From Castor canadensis (lineage: Eukaryota; Chordata; Mammalia; Rodentia; Castoridae), in contig NC_133401.1 in assembly GCF_047511655.1 (NCBI RefSeq), positions 14,664,001 to 14,728,000 on the forward strand: a stretch of 64,000 nucleotides of DNA, given 5' to 3'. This document shows, piece by piece, positions 32,906 through 44,640 of the stretch. The translations under genes and the position numbers were made by a program. The notes beneath the pieces are model-generated. The model did no database searches. It had not been told where the DNA came from and worked only from the letters and a program-made list of their open reading frames with translations. Every line of letters starts with the position of its first letter. The stretch's first letter is position 1.

Positions 32906-34165
32906 GAGGAACCATTTTGAGACAACGTCTCTGATTCACATTTTCCTTTCACCCTTCATTTGTTTCTGTCCCTCTCATACCCTGTCCCCACCCATTCCCC
33001 TCAGGGATGGGTTTCACTTCTCTCCCTGTCCCCAGGGGGGCTTACCACCTGGGTGGGGTTGGGTGGGGGGAGGAGATGGAACCTCTGAGTGGGTTGGTGC
33101 TCAGTGGGGGATGAGCACTGGAGAGGGGCAGTCAGTTGAGTCTCCTCTCAGGTCACTCTACTTCACTGGACCCTCTACAGCAGAGGTGGAGCTCCACGTG
33201 ACGTTTAGCTGATTCTCAGAGTGGGAGCTGCAGAGGGAGTTGGGTGGAGAATAGTGAGTCCATGAAGCCTGAGGTGTGAGGTGGAGATCCTGTCACCTGC
33301 AGCAGCTGTCTTTCATGTCCTCTCTTTTCAGAGCTAGGCAGTGTTAAGAGGCAAGAGGAAATAGGACTCTTTCTCCTTCTACCTCACCCACTAGCAGTTT
33401 GAAGGGATGGCCCAGTAGGGAAGAGTCCCCACTTTTGGATGAGGACGGCAGTTTACTTTCTGAGATGTTCGTACACTCTGGCTTCAGGGAGATCCAGAAG
33501 TGAGGGGAGGTCTGTGACAGCTGAGCTACCAACTTCCTTTGTTGTTCTGACAAAGTCACTTGCCACACCAGACTGAGTTTTCTCATCTGTAAATTGCTGG
33601 CTTTGAGCGAGTTCATCTTTCATGTTCCTTCTTGCTTTCAAGTTCCAATTCTGTGGTTAGCAGCAGGGAGGCAGGGGCAGGTGCGGCAGAGCACCGAATG
33701 CTTCTTTTTTTGTCACATGTGGCTACCTTCCTCCTCCCCCTCAAACAAGCAGGTTATGAGCTGAAATCATGTCTCTTCACTGACAGCTCTGCGTTTCACT
33801 GGGCTGAAGATGCCTGCTGTGTTATGCAGAGGGCGGCCTCCAAAGCCAGGAGCCCCACTGGCAGGTTCGCTGCCAGTGCTCAGTTTGGTACTGTTGTGAC
33901 TTTCCTTTCTGATCGCCAGCTTCTTATGTGGCCTACTCCTGAATATCATATTAACAGTCTGGAGTAGGTGATGACTGTTTTGGTAAATTTCCTGACTGTT
34001 TCCTGCCTGTGGTTCCCTTGAAACAAATAGTAGGAAATTCTTTTCACAGCCATCATGGTATCTGATATTTTCCCTTTCCCCTTGAATCCAGTGGAACACA
34101 CAGGGCACAGAGAGAAGTGTGCATGCTAGCTCCCAGCACTCATTTACTGTGAGGTGGGAGTTATA
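32906..34165. other. SINE-free unassigned interval
   Basis: 1.26 kb without a lineage SINE. It holds a quadruplex-type G-rich word at 33051-33070 and overlapping open frames on both strands (33344-34108) that lack recognisable domains. Confidence 0.5.
33051..33070 (+). repeat. Quadruplex-type G-rich motif
   Basis: Reads GGGTGGGGTTGGGTGGGGGG: four G runs with loops of one to two bases. Confidence 0.85.
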
Positions 34166-34169
34166 TTTT

Positions 34170-34385
34170 TTTGTTTATTTTTTGGGGACTTTGAACTCAG
34201 GGTCTCACACTTGCTAGACAGGCACTCTTACCACTTGAATCATTCCACCAGTCCTTTTTTGTTGGGTTTTGTGAAGATATGGTCTCTCAAACTATTTGCC
34301 CAGGACTGGTTTCGAACTGCAATCCTCCTGATCTCTGCCTCCTGCCTTGCTAGGATTACAGGCATGAGCCACCAGTGCTCAGGTT
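34170..34385 (-). mobile_element. Dimeric B1-ID SINE, minus orientation
   Basis: ggactttgaactcagggtct ... ccaccagtccttttttgttg ... ggcatgagccaccagtgctc. Confidence 0.85.
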
Positions 34386-34998
34386 CTTCTTTTGATTTTT
34401 TAATTGGTACCTATTAATTGTACAAAGGGGTTTCATTGTGATATGCATATATGCATATAATGTGCTTTGATCAAATTCACGGAAGGGGGTTATATTCTTA
34501 TGCTGGTTAATATTGTTTGGGGAGCTCCTATAACACATATGTGAATCCATTCAGTGTCCTAAAGTCTTTTATGTCACAGCCACTTAGGCGTTTAGGGTGC
34601 ATGTAATGAGTGTGTACAAGTGTATTGCTGTTGTGTGGGTGTGCACATATGCATCAGAGTGTGGAATCAGTTGAAGTTGATGCTGACAGGAAATGATTCA
34701 GGAGCCAGGTTTACTCTATATTTCTGCGTTTTGTGTGTAACCTGCTGGTAATTGTGCTGTCAGAGGATGATAAAATGTTAGCACTTTCCTTAATCCACCT
34801 TTCTTTATTCTTGGGTGTGTCACATGAGGGGTTGGGAAGGTGAAGGTGAAGGGTGAAACCCAAACCTTCCTGAACACTGTGAGGTCAGGTCGCAGAAACT
34901 GGGTGTTGACTATTTAGTCATCACCAGCTACCACCCTTGGATTTGTGAGTTCGACAAGAGGATTGGAGAGTTTCTTTTTAAAATTTGTTTTGTATTTA
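34386..34998. other. Unassigned intergenic sequence
   Basis: Contains AT-rich words (atatgcatatatgcatataa at 34440-34459). No exon or named repeat was recognised. Confidence 0.5.
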
Positions 34999-35340
34999 TT
35001 ACTGTTTTTTTTTTTTTTTGACAGTATTGGGGCTTGAATTCAGGGCCTCATGCTTGCTAGGCAGGTGTTCCACCACTTGAGCCACTCCACCAGCCCCTTT
35101 TTTTGTGTTGGGTATTTTTAAGATTGGGTCTTTGGAACTATTTGCCCAAGACTGGTTTCCAATTGTGATCTTCCTGATCTCTGCCTCCTGAGTAGCTAGG
35201 AGCAACCAGTGCCCAGCTTGGAGCATTTCTGAGAAGGAATGGTGGAGTGGATCAGGTGGTAGAGTGCCTGCTTAGCAAGCGGAAGGCCCTGAGTTCAAAC
35301 ACCAGTACTGCCAAAAACAAAGAAAAAAAGAAAAGAGTTT
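34999..35340. mobile_element. Inverted dimeric SINE next to a plus ID arm
   Basis: Minus dimer at 35005-35220 (ggggcttgaattcagggcct) and plus ID arm at 35240-35335 (aatggtggagtggatcaggt ... caaacaccagtactgcc). Confidence 0.85.
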
Positions 35341-35462
35341 CTGAGATAGGGGTATAATCCTATTCTGGGAAGATCAGAGACAAGTTGAAAACAGGAAACT
35401 GGTCAGATTAGTGTTTTGTTTCTAACTGATATTTAGGCATTTTGACCTTTAAAAATAGTGTC

Positions 35463-35745
35463 ACTAGGGCTGGGGGTGTAGCTCAGGGGTATAGTGCTTG
35501 CTAAGGATGTGCAAGGCCCTGGGTTTGTTCAATCCTCAGCTCTCCTCCCCCCAAAAAATAGTTCCATTCTTCTCTACTCTTCCTCTTTTCCACTTTTCCA
35601 TTGTGTTGTGCGCACTTGACTTTGTTCCTTACTTCCTTCTCTGCTGCAGGTGCCTCCTCTTTTTTCCATCACTGGAGATTGAACCCAGGGCCTCACAGAC
35701 GCTAAGAGTGTGTTCTACTACTGAGCTACCCACCAGCCTTTATCA
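35463..35745. mobile_element. Two classic ID elements, opposite orientation
   Basis: Plus copy 35465-35560 (gggctgggggtgtagctcag) and minus copy 35668-35742 (gagattgaacccagggcctc ... tactactgagctacccacca). These resemble the classic rodent ID more than the dimer arm. Confidence 0.8.
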
Positions 35746-36167
35746 TGTCCTCTCACAAGTCTTCAGGATGAAGTGATTCCTGAAAACTGGTAATACAATC
35801 AGGTACAGCTCCCAGAGGAGACACTGGAGAATAACCAAGGTGGGTCTGTAAAGAATTGTACACAATATGGTACACATGTTTTTTTTTTAATCATATCAAG
35901 GTCATCATCATTTATCATATCAATTTGAAAATATCATCACTGGGCAGCTGGACATGTTTTATTGGGAGTCTGTTTTATCTTTGTTTTTAATGCTTTGGAT
36001 TAGTAGGTTGGTTCAGTAATAGACATAGGAAATGTTTTGGAAAAAAAATTAAGTAGCTGGTAGGTATATGACATAGGTATATGCTATTTGTTGTATACCA
36101 ACCAGCTGCTGAATTTGTAAAGATAAATGAAATAAGATCCTTGTCCTCAGGTCCTAATAGTTTGTCT

Positions 36168-36475
36168 TTTCTTTTTTTTTTTTTTTTTGCAGTACTTGAA
36201 TTTGAACTTGGGACCTTACCACTTGAGCTACCCCCTAGTCAAAAGTTTGTATTTTCTTTCTTGCTTTCTTTTCTTTCTTTTTTGGTGGTACTTAGGCAGG
36301 TGCTCTACCACTTGAGCCACTCTACCAGCCCTGTTTTGTGTTGGGTATTTTCAAGACAAGGTCCTGTGAACTATCTGCCTAAGCTAGTTGCCTAAGCTGG
36401 CTTTGAACAGTGATCTTCCTCTTCTCTGCCTCCTGAGTAACTAGGCTTGCAGGTGTGAGCCACTGGCACCCAGGG
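36168..36475 (-). mobile_element. Two overlapping minus SINE copies
   Basis: A short-arm ID piece (36185-36240) and a dimer (36285-36475) containing a local duplication 'tgcctaagctag/ttgcctaagctgg'. Confidence 0.75.
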
Positions 36476-37414
36476 AGCTTGCATATTCTTGAACAAGGCT
36501 TTGTGGGGGCCAATTCACTTAGTTCTAAGCTATTAGTGCCTACATACCACTAGTAAGTCTTTGGGGTCTCCCAAAACCAGACAGGGAGATGAGACGCTGC
36601 AGAGGCCAATCAAGGAGAACGGAACAGGAAGACAGTTGGTGCCTCTCTCACACTCCCTTTCAGGAGCACAGTGATCATGGAAAGGAGGAACTGGGCTCCT
36701 TAGGAAATTCTGTGCCAGGAAACACAGTAGGGATGGCATCTGTCATTGTCTTTCGCTTTGTCCCTTATCTCCACAAGATGCAAGTGTTCATGAGCTCTCC
36801 CGGAGAAAGCAAGGAGTGGTTCCTGGGTGGGGGCAGAGGTGGGGGTTTAAAACCAGATCTAATAGCTGTTCTGAAGAACATTAGCAGTAAGATGGCATTA
36901 GTAGGAGAGGCAGGGCAATTTGGGCCTTGCAGATTGTCTCTATGGACCTACAATTACTTTACTGTGTTTAGATAAGGATGTTGGGCAGTAGCTCAGGGTG
37001 GGGCAGGGAGAAAGATGCACAAGACATGCTCAGACTAACCAAGTTTTGTCTGAGGCTTACACACTAATCTCATGTCCCCTCTACTGCACCAAGGTACCTA
37101 TGCAGCATGGCTGGGACTTCTCCATTCTAAGCTTAGTGATGCCCTTTTGTGACTTCTTTCCTCCTTCAATAGTGCCTTTGGTGTTCATTTTAGCCTGATA
37201 TCATTTGGACAAAATTGCTGAGGGTAGAATAATGATTTTCCAGTCCTCACATTCTTCATGTTGGCCCTGGGACCTACGCATTTCCGCTTCTCCAGGACAA
37301 CCCTGGGAACTTGGTTATAACCTGAGTCCTGTTGTAACTCTGACCAGCTGCTCCCTAAGTACACTTCAGCCTTGGAGGTGGGGGTGGGGGATAGTCCAAC
37401 CACTGTGTGTTCAG

Positions 37415-37660
37415 GGCCTTTGGAGTTAGGCAGACTAGATCTGGACTTAAATCAGCTTTGTCCTTTACCGAGTATGTGACCTTGGATGATTGACTTAAAC
37501 TCTCTAAGCCTCAGTTGCTCTATATCTGAAATGGAGTTGACACCCACATAGCAGTGATAATAATAGCTAACACGTATTGAGCATTTGACACTTATTTATC
37601 TGGTTAATTCTCAACCATAGGTGGCAGAGTTAGAATTCAGAAGATGGGTAGTTTGGCCCT
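37415..37660 (+). repeat. MIR SINE relics
   Basis: gagttaggcagactagatct, atgtgaccttggatgattga and agcctcagttgctctatatc; then taacacgtattgagcatttg. Confidence 0.8.
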
Positions 37661-38429
37661 GGAGCCTGTGTCCCCTAATTATGGCACTTGACTGTGTAGT
37701 CCATGGTATGTTGACAAGGATTAACTGAGAAAGACAGTTAAAGCACCTGGTATAGTGCTTGACAAACAGTTGTCACTCAGTCATGGTAGCTATTGCCACC
37801 AGCGTAGAGAAGCCTGCCTTCTAAGACAAGCTGATGCGTGCGTGGCATGTGGAAAACGTGGCCCTAGGACAGGGCAAGGCAGGAGAGAGATGAGTCCTGC
37901 CACTGACCTGGGCTTTGCAAGGTGCCAGGGCTTCTTCCAGTCCAGCTCTGTTAGATAGGGTTTATTAGCAAAAGTCTTGTTCCTTTGATTCCAGAGTTGC
38001 CCGACAGGCCCCGAAAGAAAAACAATAGCTGAAACTGGGCCTCCCTCATTACAAACTAGTTGCTCAAGAATAATTTTTCTGACTCTTGCTTCAGAGAATC
38101 TGGCTTTTTACTCCTAACATCTTACACATTTAGTCAGGGATCCCAGATCAGCTGACTGTGCAGCAGAGTGGGGCTGCTGCCTAAACTGGCCTGGAGTGAA
38201 AGGTCAGTGCCAGGAAGCTAAGAAGACCCTGCAAGGATCTGGGGAAACCCAGTCATGGGCTTCACAGGAAGCAAGCGTCAAGCTTGTTGTTTTCCTTGTT
38301 GTGTGTACCTTGGCTCTCTGCCTTGTCCTGGGAATGGGCCGGTCAGTCAGTGAGCAGTTCTGGCATATCTGCTCCCTTCAAGGCACTGGTTGAGTTACAG
38401 GCATTATGGTTTGTGTCTAAGAATTCCCA

Positions 38430-38600
38430 TCATGTGCCACTTTTTAGTTGTGTGACCTGGACAGTGTATTCATCTTCTTTGCACCTCAGTTTTTCATCTG
38501 TGGGAAATTTGTGAGAATCGTATGAATTAACATGCACAAAACTCCTAGAACAGCAAGTTACATACTTCAGGGCTTAGTAGATGTTCACAGTCACAGTTAG
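38430..38600 (+). repeat. MIR SINE relic
   Basis: agttgtgtgacctggacagt, cctcagtttttcatctgtgg. Confidence 0.8.
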
Positions 38601-38629
38601 GTGCAGCTGGGGACCGTAGAGAAATAGAA

Positions 38630-39100
38630 ACCACAGTCCCTTCCTTTTGAGGATGTTACACTCTAGATGGGGTGAGCTGTAATATGGCAGGTAAACAGGT
38701 AAATCACAATACTGGGAGTGCATGTAGCATACCATTGGCCAACATGTATCAAAGGCAGCAAGAGCTTTGGCAGTTTGGAGGCAGGAGAGCTGCCCTAGGG
38801 GCTAAGCTGCTCTGGGAAGCCTTCCTGAACCAGTGAACCCTGCACGAGTGGATGGGGAGAGGATAGGGGAGGGGCCCTCCAGGAAAACATCACAAGGAGA
38901 CCAATGGCATGAGTTTAGGGGTCCAGAGAAACCAGTGAGGTCAGAACCCAGGGGCTTTGGGGAGAGCAAGGACAGATGAAGTTTAATAGGTAGGTTGACA
39001 CCAGGTTTCGATGGGCTTATGCTACACTAAGGAGCTTGGAATTTATTGGAACGTTTTTGAAGAGTAGAATGACATTGGTATTATGACCTTGATCTGATGA
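38630..39100 (-). repeat. L2 LINE relic, antisense
   Basis: ctgggaagccttcctgaacc and actaaggagcttggaattta match the reverse strand of L2. Confidence 0.6.
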
Positions 39101-39214
39101 CTTATTCTCTTAATTTCTCCCTGCCTTGGATCCCTCACTTTTAAGTAAGAAGTTTAGACCATGTGGTTGTAGAGGTTTCTCTAGCTAAATGGTCTGTGGT
39201 TCTAAGATACAAGA

Positions 39215-39970
39215 TGATGATGATGATGATTATTTTGCAGTACTGGGGCTTGAACTCAGGGCCTTCACCTTCAGCCCTTCTACCCTATCATGAGATAGGA
39301 TCTTGTGAACTATTTGCCTGGGCTGGCATCAACCGCCATCCTCCTGATCTCTGCCTCCTAAGTAGTTAGGATGACAGGTGTGAGCCACCAGTGCCTGGCC
39401 TGTATATAACTTAGTATACTGATTTTTCACTAGTTATGAGAATTTTCTCATATTATTAATTAATTATTATTATTTTTTTTACAAACTTTGTATTTGGTGT
39501 TTGAACTGAATGGCCTGAACCCAGGGCCTCATACTTGCTAGGCAATATGTACCACTGAGCTACACCCTTGGCCCCTTTTAAGAAACCATTGTTTTTGTGG
39601 TGGTAGTGGTACTGAGTTAACAAACTTTTTTTTTTTTTTTTTTTTTTGCGGTACTGGGATTTAAACTCAGAGCCTCATGCTTGCTCAGCAGGCATTCTAC
39701 CGCTTGAGCCACTTCCACCAGCCCTGTTTTGTGATGGTTATTTTCCAGATAGGGTCTCATGAACTATTTGCTCAGGCTGGCTTCGAACTGTGATCCTCCT
39801 GATCTCTGCCTCCTGAGTAGCTAGATTACAGGTGTGAGCCCCTTGCACCCTACTGGCAATAAACTTTTTTTTTTTTTTTTAATTTTTGGTGGTACTGGGA
39901 TTTGAGCTCAGGGGCTCATGCTTGCTGAGCAGGTACTCTTACTGCTTGAGCCACTCAACCAGCACAACAA
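39215..39970 (-). mobile_element. Run of minus-orientation SINEs
   Basis: A (GAT)n start, short-arm dimer 39232-39402, classic ID 39498-39580, full dimer 39625-39858 and ID arm 39862-39965. They sit just left of the Tigger-like element. Confidence 0.8.
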
Positions 39971-40164
39971 ACATTTTTAAAGTGACTGTATAACATTATA
40001 TTATGGACTGAGTATCCCTATCTGAAATACTTGGGACCCAAAATGCTTCTGATTTTTTTTATTTTGGAATGTTTGCATATACATGATAAGGTATTTTGGG
40101 GATGGGACAGAGTCCAAGAAATTCATTTGCATTTCACATATGCATTATACAAATAGCCTGCTAC

Positions 40165-40810
40165 TTAAAAAAAATTTTTTTTTGTGGTACTGGGGTTTGA
40201 ACTTAGGGCCTACATATTGAGCCACTCTACCAGCCCTATTTTTATGATGGGTTTTTTCAAGATAGGGTCTCAAGAACTATTTGCTGGAGCTGGCTTTGAG
40301 CTGTGACCCTCCTGATTTCTACCTCCTGAGTAGCTGGGATTGCAGGCATGAGCCACCATGCCTGGCTATGCAAATATTTTTAATTTTAATTATTTTTTTT
40401 TTTCTGGTACAAGGGATTGAACTTAGTGCCTCATGCTTGCTAGGCAGGTGCTCTACCACTTGAGCAACTCTGCCAGCCCTTTATTAATTTTGTGCATGAA
40501 ACAAAGTGTTTATATTGAACTGTCAGAAAGCAAATGTCACTATCTGTCACCCATGTGGAAGGTCTGTGGTTGTTTGGTATTGCTATCATTCTTTTGTTTT
40601 TTTGGTGGGATTGGGGTTTAAACTCAGAGCTTCACACTTACAAAGCAGATGCTCTACCACTTGAGCCACACCTCTGGTCCATTTTGCTCTGGTTATTTTG
40701 GACATGGGGTCTTGAGAACTATTTGCCCCATTGAGCTGGAACCATGATCCTCTTGATCTCAGCCTCCCAAATAGCTAGGATTGTAGGCGTGAGCCACTGG
40801 TGCCTGCTTC
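40165..40810 (-). mobile_element. Three minus SINEs inside the Tigger element
   Basis: Short-arm dimer 40180-40370, ID arm 40395-40480, second-linker dimer 40597-40808. Tigger sequence reads on across each. Confidence 0.8.
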
Positions 40811-41069
40811 ACCATTCCTGACCCTGAGTTTATACACTACTGATAATCAATCATTTTCTTATACTTGTCCACATGTAAGTACCTAGCAGTAAAAATATGG
40901 CACACCGTCAACAGCGTGAACAAACAATGCTTTTAAGGTAAGTAAACAGCATAGTAGTGTCATCTGAAAAGCCTGTATTCTCTGCTAAACACCGGTGACA
41001 GCAAACAGGCCGCTGTCAGTCTCTACCTATTATGTTCGGTTTTGGCTTCTGTTTTTCTTTTAAGATACA

Positions 41070-41525
41070 ATGAGGACTAGGTGCTGGTGGCTCACGCCTG
41101 TAATCCTAGCTACTCAGGAGGCAGAGATCAGGAGGACTGAGGTTTGAAGCCAGCCTGGGCAAATAGTTTGCGAGACCCTATGGGAAAAAACCGTTCAGAA
41201 AAATAGGGCTGGCTCATGGTGTAGGCCCTGACTACAAACCCCAGTACTGCCAAAAATAAAAAGATACAGTGATGGACTGTATCAGAAGTAGGTCCTCTAG
41301 GGATAAGGTGGCATTATGCTGGAGGGACTTTTTTTTTTTTTGTGGTACTGAGATTTGAACCTGGGGCCTACACCTTGAGCTACTCTGCTAGTCCTTTTTT
41401 TTTTTTTTGTAAAGGGTTTTTCGAAATAGGATCTTGAGAATTATTTGCCCAGGCTGGCCTTGAACCATGATCCTCCTGATCTCTGCCTCTGGAATAGCTA
41501 GGATTACAGGTGTGAGCCACAAGCA
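41070..41525. mobile_element. Plus and minus short-arm dimers inside the Tigger element
   Basis: Plus copy 41072-41262 (aggtgctggtggctcacgcc; ggctggctcatggtgtaggc) and minus copy 41328-41522 (ggggcctacaccttgagcta). Confidence 0.8.
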
Positions 41526-41750
41526 TTCTCTCTTATTTTATAAACTGACATGATTACTTGTTCTTTTATGACTGCTTGCTACTCTAGTCATTCAACAAAC
41601 TGATCATACATTTTCACCATGTCATCTTCTAGCTACTTTTCATATAGTGTTAATGTCATCTTCATTGTCACTATTATCACAATCACCTTGATTCAGAACT
41701 ATTTCATCTATTTCATCATTGGTCAAGGAATGAACAGTTGGAACCCCATA

Positions 41751-41752
<2 letters not shown>

Positions 41753-41795
<43 letters not shown>

Positions 41796-41870
41796 TGCTG
41801 GGGATGGAATCCAGGGCCTTACACATGTGAGGTAAGTGCTCTACCACTGAGCTGCACTCCTAGCCCAGGA
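41753..41870 (-). mobile_element. (GT)21 run followed by a classic ID element
   Basis: A pure TG run at 41753-41794, then ggtgctggggatggaatcca ... ctctaccactgagctgcact. Confidence 0.9.
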
Positions 41871-42227
41871 GCCTCATTACTGGTGACAAAAACTTTGATA
41901 ACTACTTCTTCCAGCCTCCTGACAGACTCCGAAGGTATACTTTTTTCATATGTAAGGAGGACAGACATAATTTTCTTCCCACCTGACATACTAAATCTTT
42001 AAAATGAAAGACCTCTTTATTCATTAGCATCACTAAGCATAGACGAAGACCAGAGGTTGTCCAATCATTGGAAAGACAGCGTGTATGGCATCCTCTGTTC
42101 ACTGTTGCTAGTGTGCTGCTCAAGACAGTGTTTGTATACTTACTCTCATTGAGTACGGATAGTCCAGTCACAGAGCTGGATTCATGAAGTCACATTTGGG
42201 AGAAAGTTCATGACATAAACATTAGTT

Positions 42228-42560
42228 ATTTTTTATTTTTTTGGTGGTTCTGGAGTTTGAACTCAGGCTAGGCAGGTATACTGCTTGAACCACACCTCCA
42301 GTCCCATAAGCATTCTTTTTGATGAGAATTTCAGCTGGATGATGAGTGGAACAGTTACCAAAGAGTAATGAAGTCTTGCAGTATTCTCTAGACCACCTTC
42401 CCTGCAGTGAGCACTAGTCAGTCAGAAAAGCTCTCTCTGGTGACCCACGTATTTTTGTTAGCATTAATGATAGATTGGGGCCTCGTGGAGCAACTCAGGT
42501 GGTAGAGCGCCTGCCTAGCAAGAGTGAGGACTTGAGTTCAAACTTCAGTATTGCAAAAAT
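42228..42560. mobile_element. Two ID-type arms inside the Tigger element
   Basis: Minus arm 42228-42305 (ttctggagtttgaactcagg) and plus arm 42470-42560 (gtggagcaactcaggtggta ... gttcaaacttcagtattgc). Confidence 0.75.
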
Positions 42561-42794
42561 ATATATAAAGAAATAAATTTTTAAAAAGATGGATTGGTAA
42601 GAATTCTTTCCCTTAAGACAGCAAGGACACAAGCTTTTGGGTGATAAAGGCTGTCACAGAAGTTTTCACTTATTAGTGAATCCCAACAGCCTTAATTCCT
42701 ATGGGAATTAGCTGTAGTCAATGTCTTTCTGGAACAATAATGACAAACAGTGACATTTCATCATTTCATCAGTCATTATCCACTTGTCCTAGTA

Positions 42795-43180
42795 CCAGAT
42801 TTACTTTCTTTTTTATGTTTTCACTTGCACACCATGTTAATTGCAGCACTACTTACAATAGCCAAATCCTGGAATCAGCCTACTTGTCCTCTGCCCATCA
42901 TCAGATGAATGTGTAAAGAGAATGACACACACATACACAATGATGCTTCCTTCAGTAATAAAGAACAAAACCCATCATCATGTTAAGTGAAATAAGCCAG
43001 ACTCAAAAAAGACAAGCATCATCTATTTTTTCTCACGTGTAGAGCTGCAGGATAAATGATTCCTTCATGGGCTTTTCATAAGACATAGTGAAGTATAAAT
43101 GTATAAAGAGAGAAAACCCCATCAACTCATTACATCTTCATTCTTGTACACACAGGTTTTTTATTCTTAGATGTCAGTCC
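42795..43180 (+). mobile_element. L1 3' fragment inserted in the Tigger element
   Basis: taattgcagcactacttaca, tagccaaatcctggaatcag and aagtgaaataagccagactc are the conserved L1 3' passage. Confidence 0.65.
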
Positions 43181-43439
43181 ACAGAAGCAAAGTGACACAC
43201 AAAGAGAAGAAGGGTTTCAGAGTATAAGTCCATCATGCAGACAGGGCGTGGCAGAGCAGCCAGTTAATCATGATGGCCAGAACACAGAGGAATGGTGGTA
43301 TCAGATTTTCATCAACAATGACTTTGGCAAACTTGTCAATGAATTTCTCTGATGCTTTATAATCAATAGAGTAGCTGTTGTACCAATACAAAATTGTACA
43401 AACTTGTCATCACAGATCTTTTAAAGTTTAATACTGCAT

Positions 43440-43755
43440 GCCAGGTGTGGTAGTTTATGCCTGTAATCCTAGCTATTTGGGAGGTGAAGATTGAGAGGAT
43501 TGCTGTTTGAGGACAGCCTGGGCAAAAAGTTCTTGAGACCCTATTTCAACCAATGGGCTGGGCATGGTGGCATATGCCTGCCATCCCCGCTACACTGGGA
43601 AGCACAAATAGGACTGTGGTCCAGGCCAGCCTGTCTCAAAATAACTACCACAAAAAAGGATGGTGGAGTGATTCAAGTGGTAGAACACCTGCCTCGTGAG
43701 AGGTCCTAAGTTCAAACCCCAGCACTGCAAAAAAAAAAAAGAAAAAAAAGAAAAG
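43440..43755 (+). mobile_element. SINE cluster inside the Tigger element
   Basis: B1 arm 43440-43550, second B1 arm 43556-43640, ID arm 43655-43730 and an A-rich tail, the same trimer-like order as at 31838-32160. Confidence 0.75.
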
Positions 43756-44640
43756 TTTAATGCTGTGTATTTCCTTAAATTTTTGCAACCAGTTTGTTGA
43801 GTAATCATAGTTTCCTTCAATTTTCAACTCACTGTGATAATATTTGTGATTAGCACACCAGTAAGGACTTGCAGTCACTATCATGCTGAGGAATCACCCT
43901 TTCAAATACACAATTGAAACCTTCAGTTTTAGCTTCATTTAGTGTTTTTCTATTTTTCATTAACTTCGGTTCATCACTTTAAGCATAGAGTTTCTAGTTT
44001 GTGTTTCTTCAGGCCATATCTGATGATTATTCTGGATTGGAGGTGTGGCTTAAGTAGTACAGTGCCTGATTTGCAAGTGCATAGCCCTGAATTCAAGTCC
44101 TAGTCCCACCAAAAAAGTCCCCCCAAACATTTAAAATATCTAAAAGGATCTGTTGATTATTCCCATACCATACTCTCCTGTGACATGTTTCACACTTACG
44201 TGGCTGTCCAGTTTCTTTAACAGCTTAACTTTCTATGCTCTAGATTAACACAAATACTTCTTTTCCTTTCACTGTTACCCACAGGGGTGCCTATCTGTAG
44301 GCATTTTTGACATTTTCAACAATGTCTTTATGGAAGAGAGATTAAGAAAAACACACCAGGAGTAATGCAGGTGGGTCTAGCTCCATGTGGGGCACCATGG
44401 GGTACCTGCTGTGGTTTGCATGGGGAAATGTGAGCATGTGTGGAAAAGCTCTATTGCAGCTGAAGGGGGCTGAGAGGGTCTTCATGCTGAGAATCTGTTG
44501 TGCCCTATGTTCTGTCTGTGATCTTTCATAAGGTCAAGTGTAAAATCTTTTACTTTTGGCATCACATTGGCACTTAAAAAGTCTGGGATTTTGGAGCATT
44601 TCAGATTTCCAATTTTTTAAATTAAAGGTGCTCAACTTAT

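Larger units (their letters stand above)
36476..39229. other. SINE-free interval with MIR and L2 relics
   Basis: A second interval of about 2.75 kb without lineage SINEs. MIR-like segments lie at 37415-37560, 37540-37660 and 38430-38600, and an antisense L2 at 38630-39100. Bases 36476-37415 and 37660-38430 have no recognised element. No exon could be supported. Confidence 0.6.
41540..43400 (-). pseudogene. Decayed pogo/Tigger (JRK/TIGD-like) transposase
   Basis: Minus-strand fragments in several frames line up in order with the DDE transposase of the JRK/TIGD family: ASEKFIDKFAKVIVDENL (about 43300-43360), then GNCSTHHPAEILIKKNAY (the DN..HP catalytic neighbourhood, about 42308-42365, with the catalytic Asp changed to Gly), FLPNVTS (about 42200-42220), SKYTNTVLSSTLATVNRG (about 42093-42147), and VPTVHSLTNDEIDEIVLNQG (about 41690-41750). 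Stops and frameshifts abound, so it is not functional. It is interrupted by SINEs, an L1 piece and a GT repeat. It is more likely the transposon's own gene than a processed copy of a host TIGD gene, because the transposon ends flank it. Confidence 0.75.
40003..44640 (-). mobile_element. Tigger7-like (pogo/Tc1-mariner) DNA transposon, heavily interrupted
   Basis: The left end (gagtatccctatctgaaata, cttgggacccaaaatgcttc) and right end (gattttggagcatttcagat ... ggtgctcaactta) are imperfect inverted ends beside TA. Internal words (gcatatacatgataaggtat, gtgcatgaaacaaagtgttt, gtaaaaatatggcacaccgt) match Tigger7 as I recall it. SINEs (40165-40370, 40390-40480, 40595-40810, 41070-41260, 41325-41525, 42228-42305, 42470-42560, 43440-43740, 44030-44120) and an L1 3' fragment (about 42795-43180) have inserted into it. 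Confidence 0.75.

Noticed and set aside
36589-36975. 128-codon plus-strand open frame
   Set aside because: No known domain, signal peptide or splice context; length is within chance for this base composition.
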